Below, in pieces: positions 54,068 through 63,242 of a DNA stretch of 64,000 nucleotides. The position numbers were made by a program, and so were the translations under genes. The stretch is from Streptomyces sp. NBC_00440 (GTDB taxonomy: Bacteria; Actinomycetota; Actinomycetes; Streptomycetales; Streptomycetaceae), in assembly GCF_036014215.1 (NCBI RefSeq), contig NZ_CP107921.1, positions 1,683,501 through 1,747,500 of the forward strand, in the 5' to 3' direction. The notes beneath the pieces were generated by a model. That model had not been told where the DNA came from and ran no database searches. It saw only the letters and a program-made list of their open reading frames with translations. Positions within the stretch are counted from its first letter, which is position 1. The number at the start of each line of letters is the position of its first letter.

Positions 54068-56587
54068 TCAGGCCCGGCGGACCTCCAGGGCGCGCCGCAG
54101 GTCGTCGAGCTGGTCGGTGAGCTTGCGGCGCAGGGCGGGGATCATGTCGGTCTCGCGCAGACAGGCTTCGCCGCGGGCGAGTGCCTCGGGCGTGACCTCG
54201 TACGCGGGGAAGGCGTACCGTCCGGCGGCCTCGGCGATGGCCGGGCCCCGGCGGCCGGCGAGGGCGACGGCGTCCTCGTAGTAGCGCTCCGCGTACTGCG
54301 CGACGAGTTCGGTCTGTTCGGCCTGCCAGAAGCCGCCGGCGGTGGCGTTGAACAGGTAGTTGGAGAGGTCGTCGGAGCTGAACATCCGCTGCCAGGCCGC
54401 GGCCTTGGCCTCCGGTGCGGGCAGCGCGGCCCGGCAGCGGGCGGCGCCTTCCTGTCCGGTGGCGCTGATGTCCCGGTCGAGTTCGGCGTCGATGACGCTC
54501 TCGTCGACGGCGCCGAGTGCGGCCAGGCGGTGGAGGATGCGCCAGCGCAGCTCGGGGTCGAGTTCGGGGCCGCCGGGGACGCCGCCGTCGTCGAGCCAGG
54601 CCTGGATGCCGTCGGGCTGGGTGGCCGCGTCGATGAAGTGGCGGACTGCGACGAGGCGGAGCCCGGGGTTGTTCCCGTCCTCGGTGCGGCGGATGAGCGC
54701 GCGGCAGATCGTGCTGACGGTGGCGAGTGCGGCGGACCGGTCCGCGTGCGGCAGGTAGCGGTCGGCGATCTGGGTGGCGGCGAAGACGAGGACGCCCTGG
54801 ACGACGGCGAGGTCCGCCTCGTGCGGGAGGTGGGCGAGCGCGGCGTCCAGGTAGGCGGTGGGCGGCAGTTCGCCGTCGCGGACCATGTCGCGTGCGGCGT
54901 TCCAGACGACGGCGCGGGTCAGCGGGTCGGGGAGGCCGGAGAGCGCGCGTACTGCGGTCTCCCAGGAGGCGGCGTCGAGGCGGACCTTGGCGTAGGTGAG
55001 GTCGCCGTCGTTGAGGAGGAGCAGGTCGGGGCGGCGGCCCTGGAAGGTCCTGGCGGCGGCCGTGGTGGCCGCGGTGTCAGCGCTGTCCTCGGCGGGTACG
55101 TCGAGTTCGAAGCGTGCGCGCAGCACCAGGTGGGAGGGGTCGACCGGGTCGTGGTCGTAGGCGCCGACGGCGATGCGGTGGGGGCGGCTGCCGGTGCGGG
55201 CGACGCTGAACGACCAGTTGTTGTCGGTCTCGGTGACGGTGGGGGTGAGGGTGTCGACTCCGGTGGTGCCCAGCCACCGCGCGGCCCAGGCGTGGACGTC
55301 GCGGTCGGTGGCGGACGCCAGGTTGTCGATGAAGTCGGCGAGGGTGGCGTTGCCGAAGCGGTGCCGGGCGAAGTGGACGTTGATCCCGGCGAGGAAGTCC
55401 TTCTCGCCGAGCCAGGCGACGAGTTGGCGCAGCGCGGACGCACCCTTGGCGTACGAGATCCCGTCGAAGTTGAGCATCGCGGACGCGGTGTCGGGGACGA
55501 GCGCCGGGTCGGGGGCGACGGGGTGGGTGGAGGGGCGCTGGTCGGCGTCGTACCCCCAGGTCTTGCGGGCGATGGCGAAGTCGACCCAGGTGCCGGTGAA
55601 GCGGGTGGCTTCGGCGAGGGTCTGGTAGCCCATGTACTCGGCGAAGGACTCGTTCAGCCAGATGTCGTCCCACCACTGGAGGGTGACGAGGTCGCCGAAC
55701 CACATATGGGCCATTTCGTGGGCGATGACCATGCCGCGGGTCTGCCGCTCGGTGTCGGTGACGGCGGAGCGGTAGATGAACTCGTCGCGGAAGGTGACCA
55801 GGCCGGGGTTCTCCATGGCGCCGGCGTTGAACTCCGGGACGAAGGCCTGGTCGTACGAGTCGAAGGGGTACGGCTCGTCGAACTTCTCGTGGTACCGGTC
55901 GTAGCAGGCGCGGGTGATCTCGAAGATCTCGTCGGCGTCCGCGTCGAGGTGGGGTGCGAGTGAGCGGCGGCAGTGCAGGCCGAAGGGGAGCCCGGCGTGC
56001 TCGGTGGTCACGGAGTGCCAGGGGCCCGCGGCGACGGCGACGAGGTAGGTGGAGATGAGGGGGGTGGGTGCGGCCTGCCAGCGGCCGCCGTCGGTCCGCT
56101 CGGCGACGGCGTTGGTGAGGACGGTCCAGCCGTCGGGTGCGGTGACGCCGAGCTGGAAGACGGCTTTGAGGTCGGGCTGGTCGAACGCGGCGAACACCCG
56201 CTGGACGTCCTCCATGAACAGCTGGGTGTAGACGTAGGTCTCGCCGTCGGTGGGGTCGGTGAACCGGTGCATTCCTTCGCCGGTGTGCGAGTAGCGCATC
56301 GCGGCGTCGATCAGCAGCTCGTGCTCGCCGGGCGTGATGCCGGTGAGCGGGAGCCGGTTCCCGGAGAGCGTCCCGGGGTCGATGGGCTGCCCGTCGAGAG
56401 TCACGGAGCGCAGCTCGGCGGGCTTGACCTCGACGAAGGTGTCTCCGGCCGCACGCGCGGTGAAACGGATGACGGTACGGGAGTCGAAGGTGTCGTCGCC
56501 CTGCGTCAGATCGAGGTCGATCGTGTACCGCTGGACATCGAGGAGCTGGGCTCGGAGCTGCGCTTCATCGCGCGTCAGTACGGACAT
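54068..56587 (-). CDS. pepN: Aminopeptidase N (M1 family)
   Basis: The 839-residue cytoplasmic zinc metallopeptidase has the exopeptidase motif GAMEN (in EFNAGAMENPGLVTF), the zinc site HEMAHMWFGD with the third ligand Glu in LNESFAEY, and a catalytic Tyr region further on. The ERAP1-like C-terminal domain extends to the end. It removes N-terminal amino acids in peptide turnover. The ATG at 56587 yields the conserved SVLTRDEAQLRAQLLDVQRY start. Confidence 0.96.
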   Translation of the reverse strand: MSVLTRDEAQLRAQLLDVQRYTIDLDLTQGDDTFDSRTVIRFTARAAGDTFVEVKPAELRSVTLDGQPIDPGTLSGNRLPLTGITPGEHELLIDAAMRYSHTGEGMHRFTDPTDGETYVYTQLFMEDVQRVFAAFDQPDLKAVFQLGVTAPDGWTVLTNAVAERTDGGRWQAAPTPLISTYLVAVAAGPWHSVTTEHAGLPFGLHCRRSLAPHLDADADEIFEITRACYDRYHEKFDEPYPFDSYDQAFVPEFNAGAMENPGLVTFRDEFIYRSAVTDTERQTRGMVIAHEMAHMWFGDLVTLQWWDDIWLNESFAEYMGYQTLAEATRFTGTWVDFAIARKTWGYDADQRPSTHPVAPDPALVPDTASAMLNFDGISYAKGASALRQLVAWLGEKDFLAGINVHFARHRFGNATLADFIDNLASATDRDVHAWAARWLGTTGVDTLTPTVTETDNNWSFSVARTGSRPHRIAVGAYDHDPVDPSHLVLRARFELDVPAEDSADTAATTAAARTFQGRRPDLLLLNDGDLTYAKVRLDAASWETAVRALSGLPDPLTRAVVWNAARDMVRDGELPPTAYLDAALAHLPHEADLAVVQGVLVFAATQIADRYLPHADRSAALATVSTICRALIRRTEDGNNPGLRLVAVRHFIDAATQPDGIQAWLDDGGVPGGPELDPELRWRILHRLAALGAVDESVIDAELDRDISATGQEGAARCRAALPAPEAKAAAWQRMFSSDDLSNYLFNATAGGFWQAEQTELVAQYAERYYEDAVALAGRRGPAIAEAAGRYAFPAYEVTPEALARGEACLRETDMIPALRRKLTDQLDDLRRALEVRRA

Positions 56588-56713
56588 GGGCCCATCGTGC
56601 CGTACGCCACCGGGCTCGCGCTCGGGGTCCGGGGTTCCCGGGGGCGGCCGGTACGCAGGGGTGCCGGGCCGCTCACAGGGGGTGTCCGGGCCGGTGCGGG
56701 GCCAGGGCCCCGG

Positions 56714-57028
56714 TCAGCTGTCCGTCGCTGAGCCGTCCGCGATGCGTTCGTGGTGTCTGATCACTTCCGCGACGATGAAGTTGAGCAGCTTCTCGGCGAA
56801 CGCCGGGTCGAGTTTCGCGCTCTCGGCGAGGCTGCGCAGCCTGGCGATCTGGCGGGCCTCGCGGGCCGGGTCGGCGGGCGGGAGCTGGTTGCGCGCCTTG
56901 AGGAGGCCGACCTGCTGGGTGGCTTTGAAGCGCTCGGCGAGCATGTGGACGACGGCGGCGTCGATGTTGTCGATGGATCCACGCAGGCGGTCCAGTTCGG
57001 CCTGTACGGACGGGGCTGTCTCGGTCAT
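56714..57028 (-). CDS. AroQ-type chorismate mutase
   Basis: The 104-residue all-helical protein matches AroQ chorismate mutases: LDRLRGSIDNIDAAVVHMLAERF, QVGLLKARNQLPPADPAREA, a C-terminal helix FIVAEVIRHHERI. It converts chorismate to prephenate for phenylalanine and tyrosine synthesis. It has no signal peptide. It starts 11 bases after the AraC-type regulator stop codon on the same strand and lacks a clear ribosome binding site. Confidence 0.9.
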   Translation of the reverse strand: MTETAPSVQAELDRLRGSIDNIDAAVVHMLAERFKATQQVGLLKARNQLPPADPAREARQIARLRSLAESAKLDPAFAEKLLNFIVAEVIRHHERIADGSATDS

Positions 57029-57039
57029 GGTCGTCGAGC

Positions 57040-57918
57040 TTACGTCGTGATCGTCGGCGGGTCGTCGGGGTCCGGTATCTGGTCACTCCAGCCGCCGGGC
57101 ACGGTGTGTCCCTGCTGCTGGCGGAAGACGACCGGGGCCTTTCCGACCCGGCGGGTGAAGAGCCGGGAGAAGTACGCGGGGTCGTCGTAGCCCACTCTGC
57201 GGGCGACGGCGGCGACCGGCAGATCGGTGGCGGCGAGCAGTTCCTTGGCGCGGCCGAGGCGGATGCCCAGGAGGTAGTCCTTGGGGCTGCAGCCCGCCCC
57301 CTGCCGTACCGCGCTGCGCAGTTCGGCCGGGGTCATGCCGTGCCGGGCCGCGTGTTCGGCGACGGTCAGCGGCTGGAAGGCGTCGCGGGCGAGCGCCTGG
57401 AGGACGGGGGCGCCTTCGGCGTCGGTGTCGGCGCGGGCGCGGCGCAGCGCGACGAGCAGTTCGTGGACGGCGGCCCCGCTCTCCACGTCGAGCAGCGGGT
57501 TCCCGCGGCGCGCGGCGCGGACGATGCGCCCCACGGCGGCGCGTGCGCCCGCGACGTCGGTGAGCGGGACGACGGGCCGGTCGGGTTCGATGTAGCCGAG
57601 TTCGGTGTAGGTGGCGGTGGCGGGCCCGGTGAAGTCGACGAAGGACTCGTCCCAGCCGGTGGTCGGATCTGCTCCGTAGTGGTGGGTGGCGCCGGGGGTG
57701 ATCCAGATGAGTGCGGGTGCGGTGACGGTCGTACGGCGTCCGTCGGCGCCGCGGTACCAGCCGCTGCCCGCGCCGACGACGACAGCGACATGGTGGTCGA
57801 GCGTCCGCGGGCCGACCGCGGGCAGGGTGCCGTGCTGGAGGCCCACTCCGAGGCAGACCAGGCCGAGCTTGTGGTGGGCGGGGCTCGGAGTGAAGTAGCG
57901 CATCCAGGTGTGGTACAT
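57040..57918 (-). CDS. AraC-family transcriptional regulator
   Basis: The 292-residue regulator has an N-terminal AraC-type cupin sensor (GLVCLGVGLQHGTLPAVGPR, LIWITPGATHHYG, ESFVDFTGPA) and a C-terminal pair of helix-turn-helix motifs (LTVAEHAARHGMTPAELRSA, LPVAAVARRVGYDDPAYFSR, FTRRVGKAPVVFR). The sensor fits a sugar ligand. AGGAGG lies 11 bases before the ATG at 57918. The gene is divergent from the GH35 beta-galactosidase, so it most likely controls that gene through the site at 57984-58010, and perhaps the GH101 gene too. Confidence 0.93.
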   Translation of the reverse strand: MYHTWMRYFTPSPAHHKLGLVCLGVGLQHGTLPAVGPRTLDHHVAVVVGAGSGWYRGADGRRTTVTAPALIWITPGATHHYGADPTTGWDESFVDFTGPATATYTELGYIEPDRPVVPLTDVAGARAAVGRIVRAARRGNPLLDVESGAAVHELLVALRRARADTDAEGAPVLQALARDAFQPLTVAEHAARHGMTPAELRSAVRQGAGCSPKDYLLGIRLGRAKELLAATDLPVAAVARRVGYDDPAYFSRLFTRRVGKAPVVFRQQQGHTVPGGWSDQIPDPDDPPTITT

Positions 57919-57983
57919 CCCTTTTCCGGCCTCCTGTACGGTGCGTCGCGATCCATCACGGGTTGTTGACTGCGGTCTCTTGC

Positions 57984-58010
57984 GTCCAACGAGCGTTGAT
58001 CTTTGTCCAT
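57984..58010 (+). promoter_or_regulatory. Candidate AraC-type direct-repeat site upstream of GH35
   Basis: GTCCAA, 11 bases, then CTTTGTCCAT. The two GTCCA half-sites are 21 bases apart, the usual AraC spacing of two helical turns. The same element occurs before GH101. The inverted repeat CAACG/CGTTG (57987-57998) overlaps it. Confidence 0.5.
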
Positions 58011-58044
58011 GGACCGGGCCGCCGCCAGAGGTGAGAGTGTCGAC

Positions 58045-59793
58045 GTGGCTGATTTCACTGTGGGTGACGAGGATTTCCTGATCGACGGGCGGCCGGTCCG
58101 GCTGCTGTCGGGGGCGCTGCACTACTTCCGGGTGCACGAGGACCAGTGGGGACACCGGCTGGCCATGCTCCGGGCCATGGGGCTCAACTCCGTGGAGACA
58201 TACGTTCCGTGGAATCTGCACGAGCCCCAGCAGGGCCGCTTCCATGACGTGCAGGCACTCGGCCGGTTCCTGGACGCCGCGCACAAGGCCGGCCTGTGGG
58301 CGGTCGTCCGCCCGGGACCGTACATCTGTGCCGAGTGGGAGAACGGCGGGCTGCCGCACTGGCTGACCGGAGCGCTCGGTGCGCGGGTGCGGACGCGTGA
58401 CGCTGAGTATCTGCGCCAGGTGGACCGCTGGTTCCACCGGCTGCTGCGTGAGATCGTCCCCCGGCAGATCGACCGGGGCGGCCCGGTGATCATGGTGCAG
58501 GTCGAGAACGAGTACGGCAGTTACGGATCCGACCAGGTCTATCTGCGCCATATGGCGGGGCTGCTCCGCACGCTCGGGGTGAGCGCGCCGCTGTTCACGT
58601 CGGACGGTCCCGAGGACCACATGCTGACCGGCGGTTCGGTCCCCGGGGTGCTGGCCACGGCCAACTTCGGTGCGGGCGCGCGCGAGGGCTTCGGCGTGCT
58701 GCGCCGGCACCGGCCGAAGGGGCCGCTGATGTGCATGGAGTTCTGGTGCGGCTGGTTCGACCACTGGGGAGCCGAGCCCGTCGTACGGGATCCGGCGGAC
58801 GCCGCGCGGGCGCTGCGGGAGATCCTGGAGTGCGGGGCTTCGGTGAATCTGTACATGGCGCACGGCGGGACGAACTTCGCCGGCTGGGCGGGCGCCAACC
58901 GCTCGGGTGAGCTGCACGAGGGCGAGCTGCAGCCGACCGTGACCTCGTACGACTACGGTGCGCCCATCGACGAGTACGGGCGGCCGACCCGGAAGTTCTG
59001 GCTGTTCCGCGAGGTGCTGGCGGAGTACGCGGACGGGCCGCTGCCCGAACTGCCGCCGTCCCCTGCCGCGCTGGCGGCGCCCGTACGGGCCGCGCTCCCC
59101 GAGTGGGTGCCGCTCGGCGAGGTGACGGACGCGCTGGGCGGGCCCGAGCAGGTCACAGGGGCTCCCCCGTCGTTCGAGGAGCTGGATGTCGACCGGGGTC
59201 TGGTCCGCTACCGCGTACAGGTGCCGGGCCCGCGCAAGCCGTATCCGCTGACCGCGCCCGGAGTGCGCGATGCGGCGCAGCTGTACGTCGACGGGGTCCG
59301 CACGGAGCTGGGCGCCCCGGTGGCGGGGCCCGCGTCGGTGGAGCTGTGGGTGGAGTCGCTGGGCCGGGTCAACTACGGCCCGCGTCTCGGTGAGCCGAAG
59401 GGCCTGACGGGCGGGGTGCTGCACGAGCGGCAGTATCTGCACGGGGTGCGTGCGCGGGGGCTGCGGCTCGACGCGTTCGACGACGCGGCGGCGGTCGCGA
59501 AGCTGCCGTTCCGTGCGGTGCCGCCGGGCGGCCCGGATTCCGGGGCCCGTGGGCTGCACCGGGGGACGTTCGAGGTGAGCGGGGCCGGGGACGCGACACT
59601 CGAACTGACCGGGTGGGTGAGGGGGTTCGTCTGGGTGAACGGCTTCAACTTGGGCCGCTACTGGTCGGCGGGGCCGCAGAGTTCACTGTTCGTACCGGGC
59701 CCGGTACTGCGCGAGGGCGAGAACGAGGTGTGGGTGCTGGAGCTCGCGGCGGATGCGGCGGATACGGGCGAGCCGGGGCTGGCGCTCCGCTGA
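58045..59793 (+). CDS. GH35 beta-galactosidase
   Basis: The 582-residue cytoplasmic glycosidase has GH35 motifs: FLIDGRPVRLLSGALHYFR, LNSVETYVPWNLHEPQ, VRPGPYICAEWENGG, acid/base Glu156 in VQVENEYGSYG and nucleophile Glu232 in LMCMEFWCGWF. C-terminal jelly-roll domains end near GFNLGRYWSAGPQSSLFVPG. GH35 enzymes remove non-reducing beta-galactose, often beta-1,3-linked. The GTG at 58045 has GAGAG seven bases upstream; an ATG at 58009 would overlap the putative regulator site and lacks a ribosome binding site. Confidence 0.92.
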   Translation: MADFTVGDEDFLIDGRPVRLLSGALHYFRVHEDQWGHRLAMLRAMGLNSVETYVPWNLHEPQQGRFHDVQALGRFLDAAHKAGLWAVVRPGPYICAEWENGGLPHWLTGALGARVRTRDAEYLRQVDRWFHRLLREIVPRQIDRGGPVIMVQVENEYGSYGSDQVYLRHMAGLLRTLGVSAPLFTSDGPEDHMLTGGSVPGVLATANFGAGAREGFGVLRRHRPKGPLMCMEFWCGWFDHWGAEPVVRDPADAARALREILECGASVNLYMAHGGTNFAGWAGANRSGELHEGELQPTVTSYDYGAPIDEYGRPTRKFWLFREVLAEYADGPLPELPPSPAALAAPVRAALPEWVPLGEVTDALGGPEQVTGAPPSFEELDVDRGLVRYRVQVPGPRKPYPLTAPGVRDAAQLYVDGVRTELGAPVAGPASVELWVESLGRVNYGPRLGEPKGLTGGVLHERQYLHGVRARGLRLDAFDDAAAVAKLPFRAVPPGGPDSGARGLHRGTFEVSGAGDATLELTGWVRGFVWVNGFNLGRYWSAGPQSSLFVPGPVLREGENEVWVLELAADAADTGEPGLALR

Positions 59794-59847
59794 AACCCCC
59801 TCGTTGAAACCCCCGCCGTAACCCCCCGCGCACACCGGGCGGTTACG

Positions 59848-59885
59848 GCGGTGGGCCGGTCCTCGGCTGAGGACCGGCCCACCGC
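59848..59885. terminator. Strong bidirectional terminator between GH35 and GH101 genes
   Basis: A perfect 17-bp stem (centre CCGGTCCTC-GGCT-GAGGACCGG) with a 4-base loop lies between convergent genes. Confidence 0.9.
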
Positions 59886-59915
59886 GCACCGCACCGTCGG
59901 ATGCGTCCGGCTCCG

Positions 59916-62900
59916 CTACACCTCGCGGACCTCGAAGGCGTCGAGCGCGAATTCGGCGACACCGTCGTCGCCGACCTTGCGCAGTCCCACCCAGGCGTCG
60001 CCATCGGCCGGCGCGGTGAACTCGTAGCTCAGCTGCGTCGGTTCGGTCGCGACGGGCAGTGCCTTGCGGTCCAGCTCGCGCGCCGCGGGCTCGTCGACGC
60101 CGGTGATCCAGGCGTACTGGCCGGCCGTGTCGTTCTCGTACCGGAAGGAGACCCGGTACCGCTTGGACGGCTCGAAGCGGACAGTGTGCTGGACGGTCCG
60201 GTAGACCAGGCCGTCGTTCTCGCCGCGCGACTTGAGCGACTGGCCGCCGTCGATGACGTCATCGATGACCTTGCCGTTCCAGCCCCGCTGGGTGAACGGC
60301 GCGTGCCGCTGACCGACATGGGTCCGCGGGTCGGTCGAGCCGCCCGCGTCGCCCTTGACGAAGACGCCCCAGCCCTGCGGGACGTTCTCGAAGTCCTCGA
60401 AGGCCACCGTGCCCGCCTTCCGGGTGGGCTTCGCCCCGGCGATCCGCAGGTTGTCGAACCGCACCTGCGCGTCGCCCGCGGCCACCCGCAGCGTGAGGTC
60501 GACCCGGCCGCCGCTCTCCGGCACGGTGAAGTACGTGAACATCCGCTGGAAGCGGGTCTCGTGCTTGCGGTCGGCCGCGACGTAGTTGCCCGCGCACGAG
60601 GTGTCGGTCCAGTTGGCGGCGGTCACGCCGTCGGCGGTACGGATCTCCAGGGCGGCCCTGCGCCGCTCCCCCGCCTTCTTGCCGACCTCGACCTGCACCG
60701 AGGCGACATAGGTGCCGGCGGGCAGCCGGCCCAGGCGCTGGCCGACGGTGGTGGCCGCTCCGGCGCCGATCACCAGCTCGTAGTCGCCGATGGAGTTGAG
60801 TACGACGGAGGCGGTTCCCCCGGCCGGCGTGGTCTGCCAGCCCTTCAGGGAGCCGGAGTTGAAGCCGGGGTCGTACACCGGAGTGCCCTGCCCCCACTGG
60901 GGTTCGGCGGGGGCTGCCACCCGTGAGCGGTACAGCACATAGGGCTGTCCCGCGGTGGCCTCCACGGTGACCTTGCCCGAGCGGACCGCCAGGTCACCGG
61001 CGTGCACCCGGCCCTGGTCGGTGAGCCGGTAGAGCGCGACGCGCGAGGAGTGCGACCAACCGCGCGGCAGCTGCCAGGTGGTGCTGCCGCCCTTGGGGTT
61101 GTAGTGGTAGAGCTTCTCCGGGTCGGTCGCCCTGCGGGGCTCCCAGGGCAGCAGATAGCTGCCGCCGGTGTAGACGACCCGTCCGTCGGTGGTGATGCGG
61201 CGGTTGCCGTCCGTGTCGCCGACGACGGTCCCGGTGGGGCCGAAGAAGGTGATCTCGTGCTCGGTCCACCGCTTGACCGGGTACGCCTGGAGGTACTTCG
61301 CGGGCAGCGCCTCGGTCCAGATGATGTCGTAGAAGGCGTTCCAGTCGGTCTTGTTGACCCAGCCCTCGAAGTTGCCCATCCGCCCGGCGCCCAGCAGCGT
61401 GGGCCACTTGTTGGAGAAGACGTCCTTCTGGTGGTTGCGGATGAAGCGGATCAGCTGGGAGTTGATGCCGCGCGAGGTGTCGGCGCCGTAGTCGGTCTCG
61501 TTCGCCCAGTGCGACCACACCGAGGAGCGCTCCAGGCCGTGGCCCCACTCGCTGCTGACCGTCCACCCCTGCTCGCGCAGGGCGCGCTGGAGCCGGTCGC
61601 CGTTCCAGCCGGACTCCCGGAAGACGTCGAAGTAGATGGCGTTGAGCGCGGGGTGTGCGTCGTTACGCAGGTCCTGGAGCCGCTTGATGATGTCGCCCGA
61701 CACCAGGTCACGCCGGGAGTCGATGCGGTAGGACTGGTCGAGCCAGTCCCACTGCTTGTTGGTCTTGTCGACGAGCTTCTCGGAGAAGGCGTGGGCGACG
61801 GGGTACGACTCGGTGGCGTTGACGTGCACACTGAAGTCGCTGTTCCACTTGCTGCCCTCCTTGACGAGGGTGTTCATGTCGGCGAGCCCGCCGGCCCGCT
61901 CGTTGTAGTTGCCCGCGTAGTCGGGGTGGGCGGAGTCGTGGCCCTCCGACTGGTACCCCTTGAGCAGCGTGTACTGGCGCAGCCCGTCCGTGGCGAGCGA
62001 GATCCGCTTGACGTTGTCGAGCGTCGCGAGGAACGGGTTGGTGGCCTGCGAGGCGAAGTTGAACGGGATGTGCGGGACGACCCGCAGATGGGTGTCGTCC
62101 GCGCCGAGCGGGGTCACCATGATGTCGCGGAAGGCGATGGCCGCGTCCTGCCAGTCGACCACGCCGTCGCCGTTGCGGTCCCGGGTGAGGATGACGGTCG
62201 CGTACGGCAGTGGCTCGGTGACGTCCACCGGCGAGGTGTCCGCGCGGTGGGTCCACTGACCGCACGCCAGCTGCGCCTTGACGTAACCGTCCTTCTTGAC
62301 GGTCTGCCGCCACATCCGGCCGTTCTCCCAGGTGGCGCCCGGGGTGTCGGCCGGATTGTCGTAGACCGTGTTGGTCTCGACGGCCCCGCCGAGCCCGTCG
62401 TGCGCCACCACGGCGTACGCGCAGCCGATGGGCGCCGCGTCCGCCGCGCTGTCGGGCGCGACCTTCACCAGCGTGTCGCCGCTCTTGGCCTTGTCCAGGT
62501 CGAGCTTGGCGGCCAGCAGGGTGGCGCCCGGCTGGTCGCTGCGTACGGAGAGGAAGGCGAGGGCGGGGATCTCCAGCGTCCCGACGCGCAGCGCCGCGGT
62601 GTCCGCGATACGGGTGACCCGCCAGTCGGTCCGCCATCCGTCGACCCGGATCTCGACACCGATCTCGGTCCCGCCGTCGAAGGCGAGGGTGTACGCGATC
62701 CGGTCCCGGCCGGGCCCGGACGTCACCTTCGGGGTGTGCGGGGCCCCGTCGATGAGCACCGAGGTGACGGGGTCCTCCTGCCCGTGCAGCAGCGCGCGCG
62801 TCCGGCGGTCGGTGTACGACACGATGCGCGGGAAGCCGCGGTCGACGCGTACGTCGAGGGCTTCGGAACGCAGGACGGCCTCGGCCCCGCCAGTGGCTCC

Positions 62901-63023
62901 GGAGCCCGTGGCCGCCGCGTCCGCAGCGAAGGCGGACGGTGTGGCGAGTGCCGCACCGACACCGGCCAGCGCGGTGGCGGCCACCACGGTCCTGCGGCTG
63001 GGCCCTCGGTCTTCTTCGTGCAC
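59916..63023 (-). CDS. Secreted GH101 endo-alpha-N-acetylgalactosaminidase
   Basis: The 1035-residue exoenzyme has a Tat signal (SRRTVVAATALAGVGAALAT). A galactose-mutarotase-like beta domain covers about 45-300, and the GH101 barrel follows with nucleophile Asp466 in IYFDVFRESGWNGD and Glu492 in VSSEWGHG. C-terminal beta-sandwich and carbohydrate-binding modules occupy about 680-1035. GH101 enzymes release the core-1 disaccharide Gal-beta-1,3-GalNAc from serine or threonine of mucin-type glycoproteins. GGAGGAG lies just before the GTG at 63023; the frame further upstream has no signal. The GH35 beta-galactosidase next door could split the freed disaccharide after uptake. Confidence 0.9.
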   Translation of the reverse strand: MHEEDRGPSRRTVVAATALAGVGAALATPSAFAADAAATGSGATGGAEAVLRSEALDVRVDRGFPRIVSYTDRRTRALLHGQEDPVTSVLIDGAPHTPKVTSGPGRDRIAYTLAFDGGTEIGVEIRVDGWRTDWRVTRIADTAALRVGTLEIPALAFLSVRSDQPGATLLAAKLDLDKAKSGDTLVKVAPDSAADAAPIGCAYAVVAHDGLGGAVETNTVYDNPADTPGATWENGRMWRQTVKKDGYVKAQLACGQWTHRADTSPVDVTEPLPYATVILTRDRNGDGVVDWQDAAIAFRDIMVTPLGADDTHLRVVPHIPFNFASQATNPFLATLDNVKRISLATDGLRQYTLLKGYQSEGHDSAHPDYAGNYNERAGGLADMNTLVKEGSKWNSDFSVHVNATESYPVAHAFSEKLVDKTNKQWDWLDQSYRIDSRRDLVSGDIIKRLQDLRNDAHPALNAIYFDVFRESGWNGDRLQRALREQGWTVSSEWGHGLERSSVWSHWANETDYGADTSRGINSQLIRFIRNHQKDVFSNKWPTLLGAGRMGNFEGWVNKTDWNAFYDIIWTEALPAKYLQAYPVKRWTEHEITFFGPTGTVVGDTDGNRRITTDGRVVYTGGSYLLPWEPRRATDPEKLYHYNPKGGSTTWQLPRGWSHSSRVALYRLTDQGRVHAGDLAVRSGKVTVEATAGQPYVLYRSRVAAPAEPQWGQGTPVYDPGFNSGSLKGWQTTPAGGTASVVLNSIGDYELVIGAGAATTVGQRLGRLPAGTYVASVQVEVGKKAGERRRAALEIRTADGVTAANWTDTSCAGNYVAADRKHETRFQRMFTYFTVPESGGRVDLTLRVAAGDAQVRFDNLRIAGAKPTRKAGTVAFEDFENVPQGWGVFVKGDAGGSTDPRTHVGQRHAPFTQRGWNGKVIDDVIDGGQSLKSRGENDGLVYRTVQHTVRFEPSKRYRVSFRYENDTAGQYAWITGVDEPAARELDRKALPVATEPTQLSYEFTAPADGDAWVGLRKVGDDGVAEFALDAFEVREV

Positions 63024-63088
63024 GCTCGCTCCTCCATCGCGACGATCATCCGTGCACGTCACGATGGAGGGGCGGGGCGTGTGAGCCT

Positions 63089-63116
63089 ATGGACAAAGGA
63101 GGGACAGGTCTTGGAC
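63089..63116 (-). promoter_or_regulatory. Candidate AraC-type direct-repeat site upstream of GH101
   Basis: On the minus strand GTCCAA, 12 bases, then CTTTGTCCAT, matching the element before GH35; the two GTCC half-sites are 22 bases apart. It ends 65 bases before the GH101 start. Confidence 0.5.
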
Positions 63117-63186
63117 TAAAGCGATATCAGGCGCTTTGCCCGGGCTCCCTGTCCGTTCCTCCGACCGGTTTTGGCCCTTCTTTTAC

Positions 63187-63229
63187 CCGGCTCGCCGAGC
63201 CGGACTTCTGCCCGGCTCGTGCGCCGGGC
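63187..63229 (-). terminator. Tandem hairpins after the trypsin-like protease gene
   Basis: CCGGCTCG-C-CGAGCCGG (63187-63203) and GCCCGGC/GCCGGGC (63210-63229) follow the protease stop on the minus strand. Confidence 0.55.
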
Positions 63230-63242
63230 ACTCGTCACGGCC

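Noticed and set aside
57040..59559. Extension of the AraC gene to 839 codons
   Set aside because: The extra part lies antisense to GH35, has no motif, and the good ribosome binding site is at 57918.
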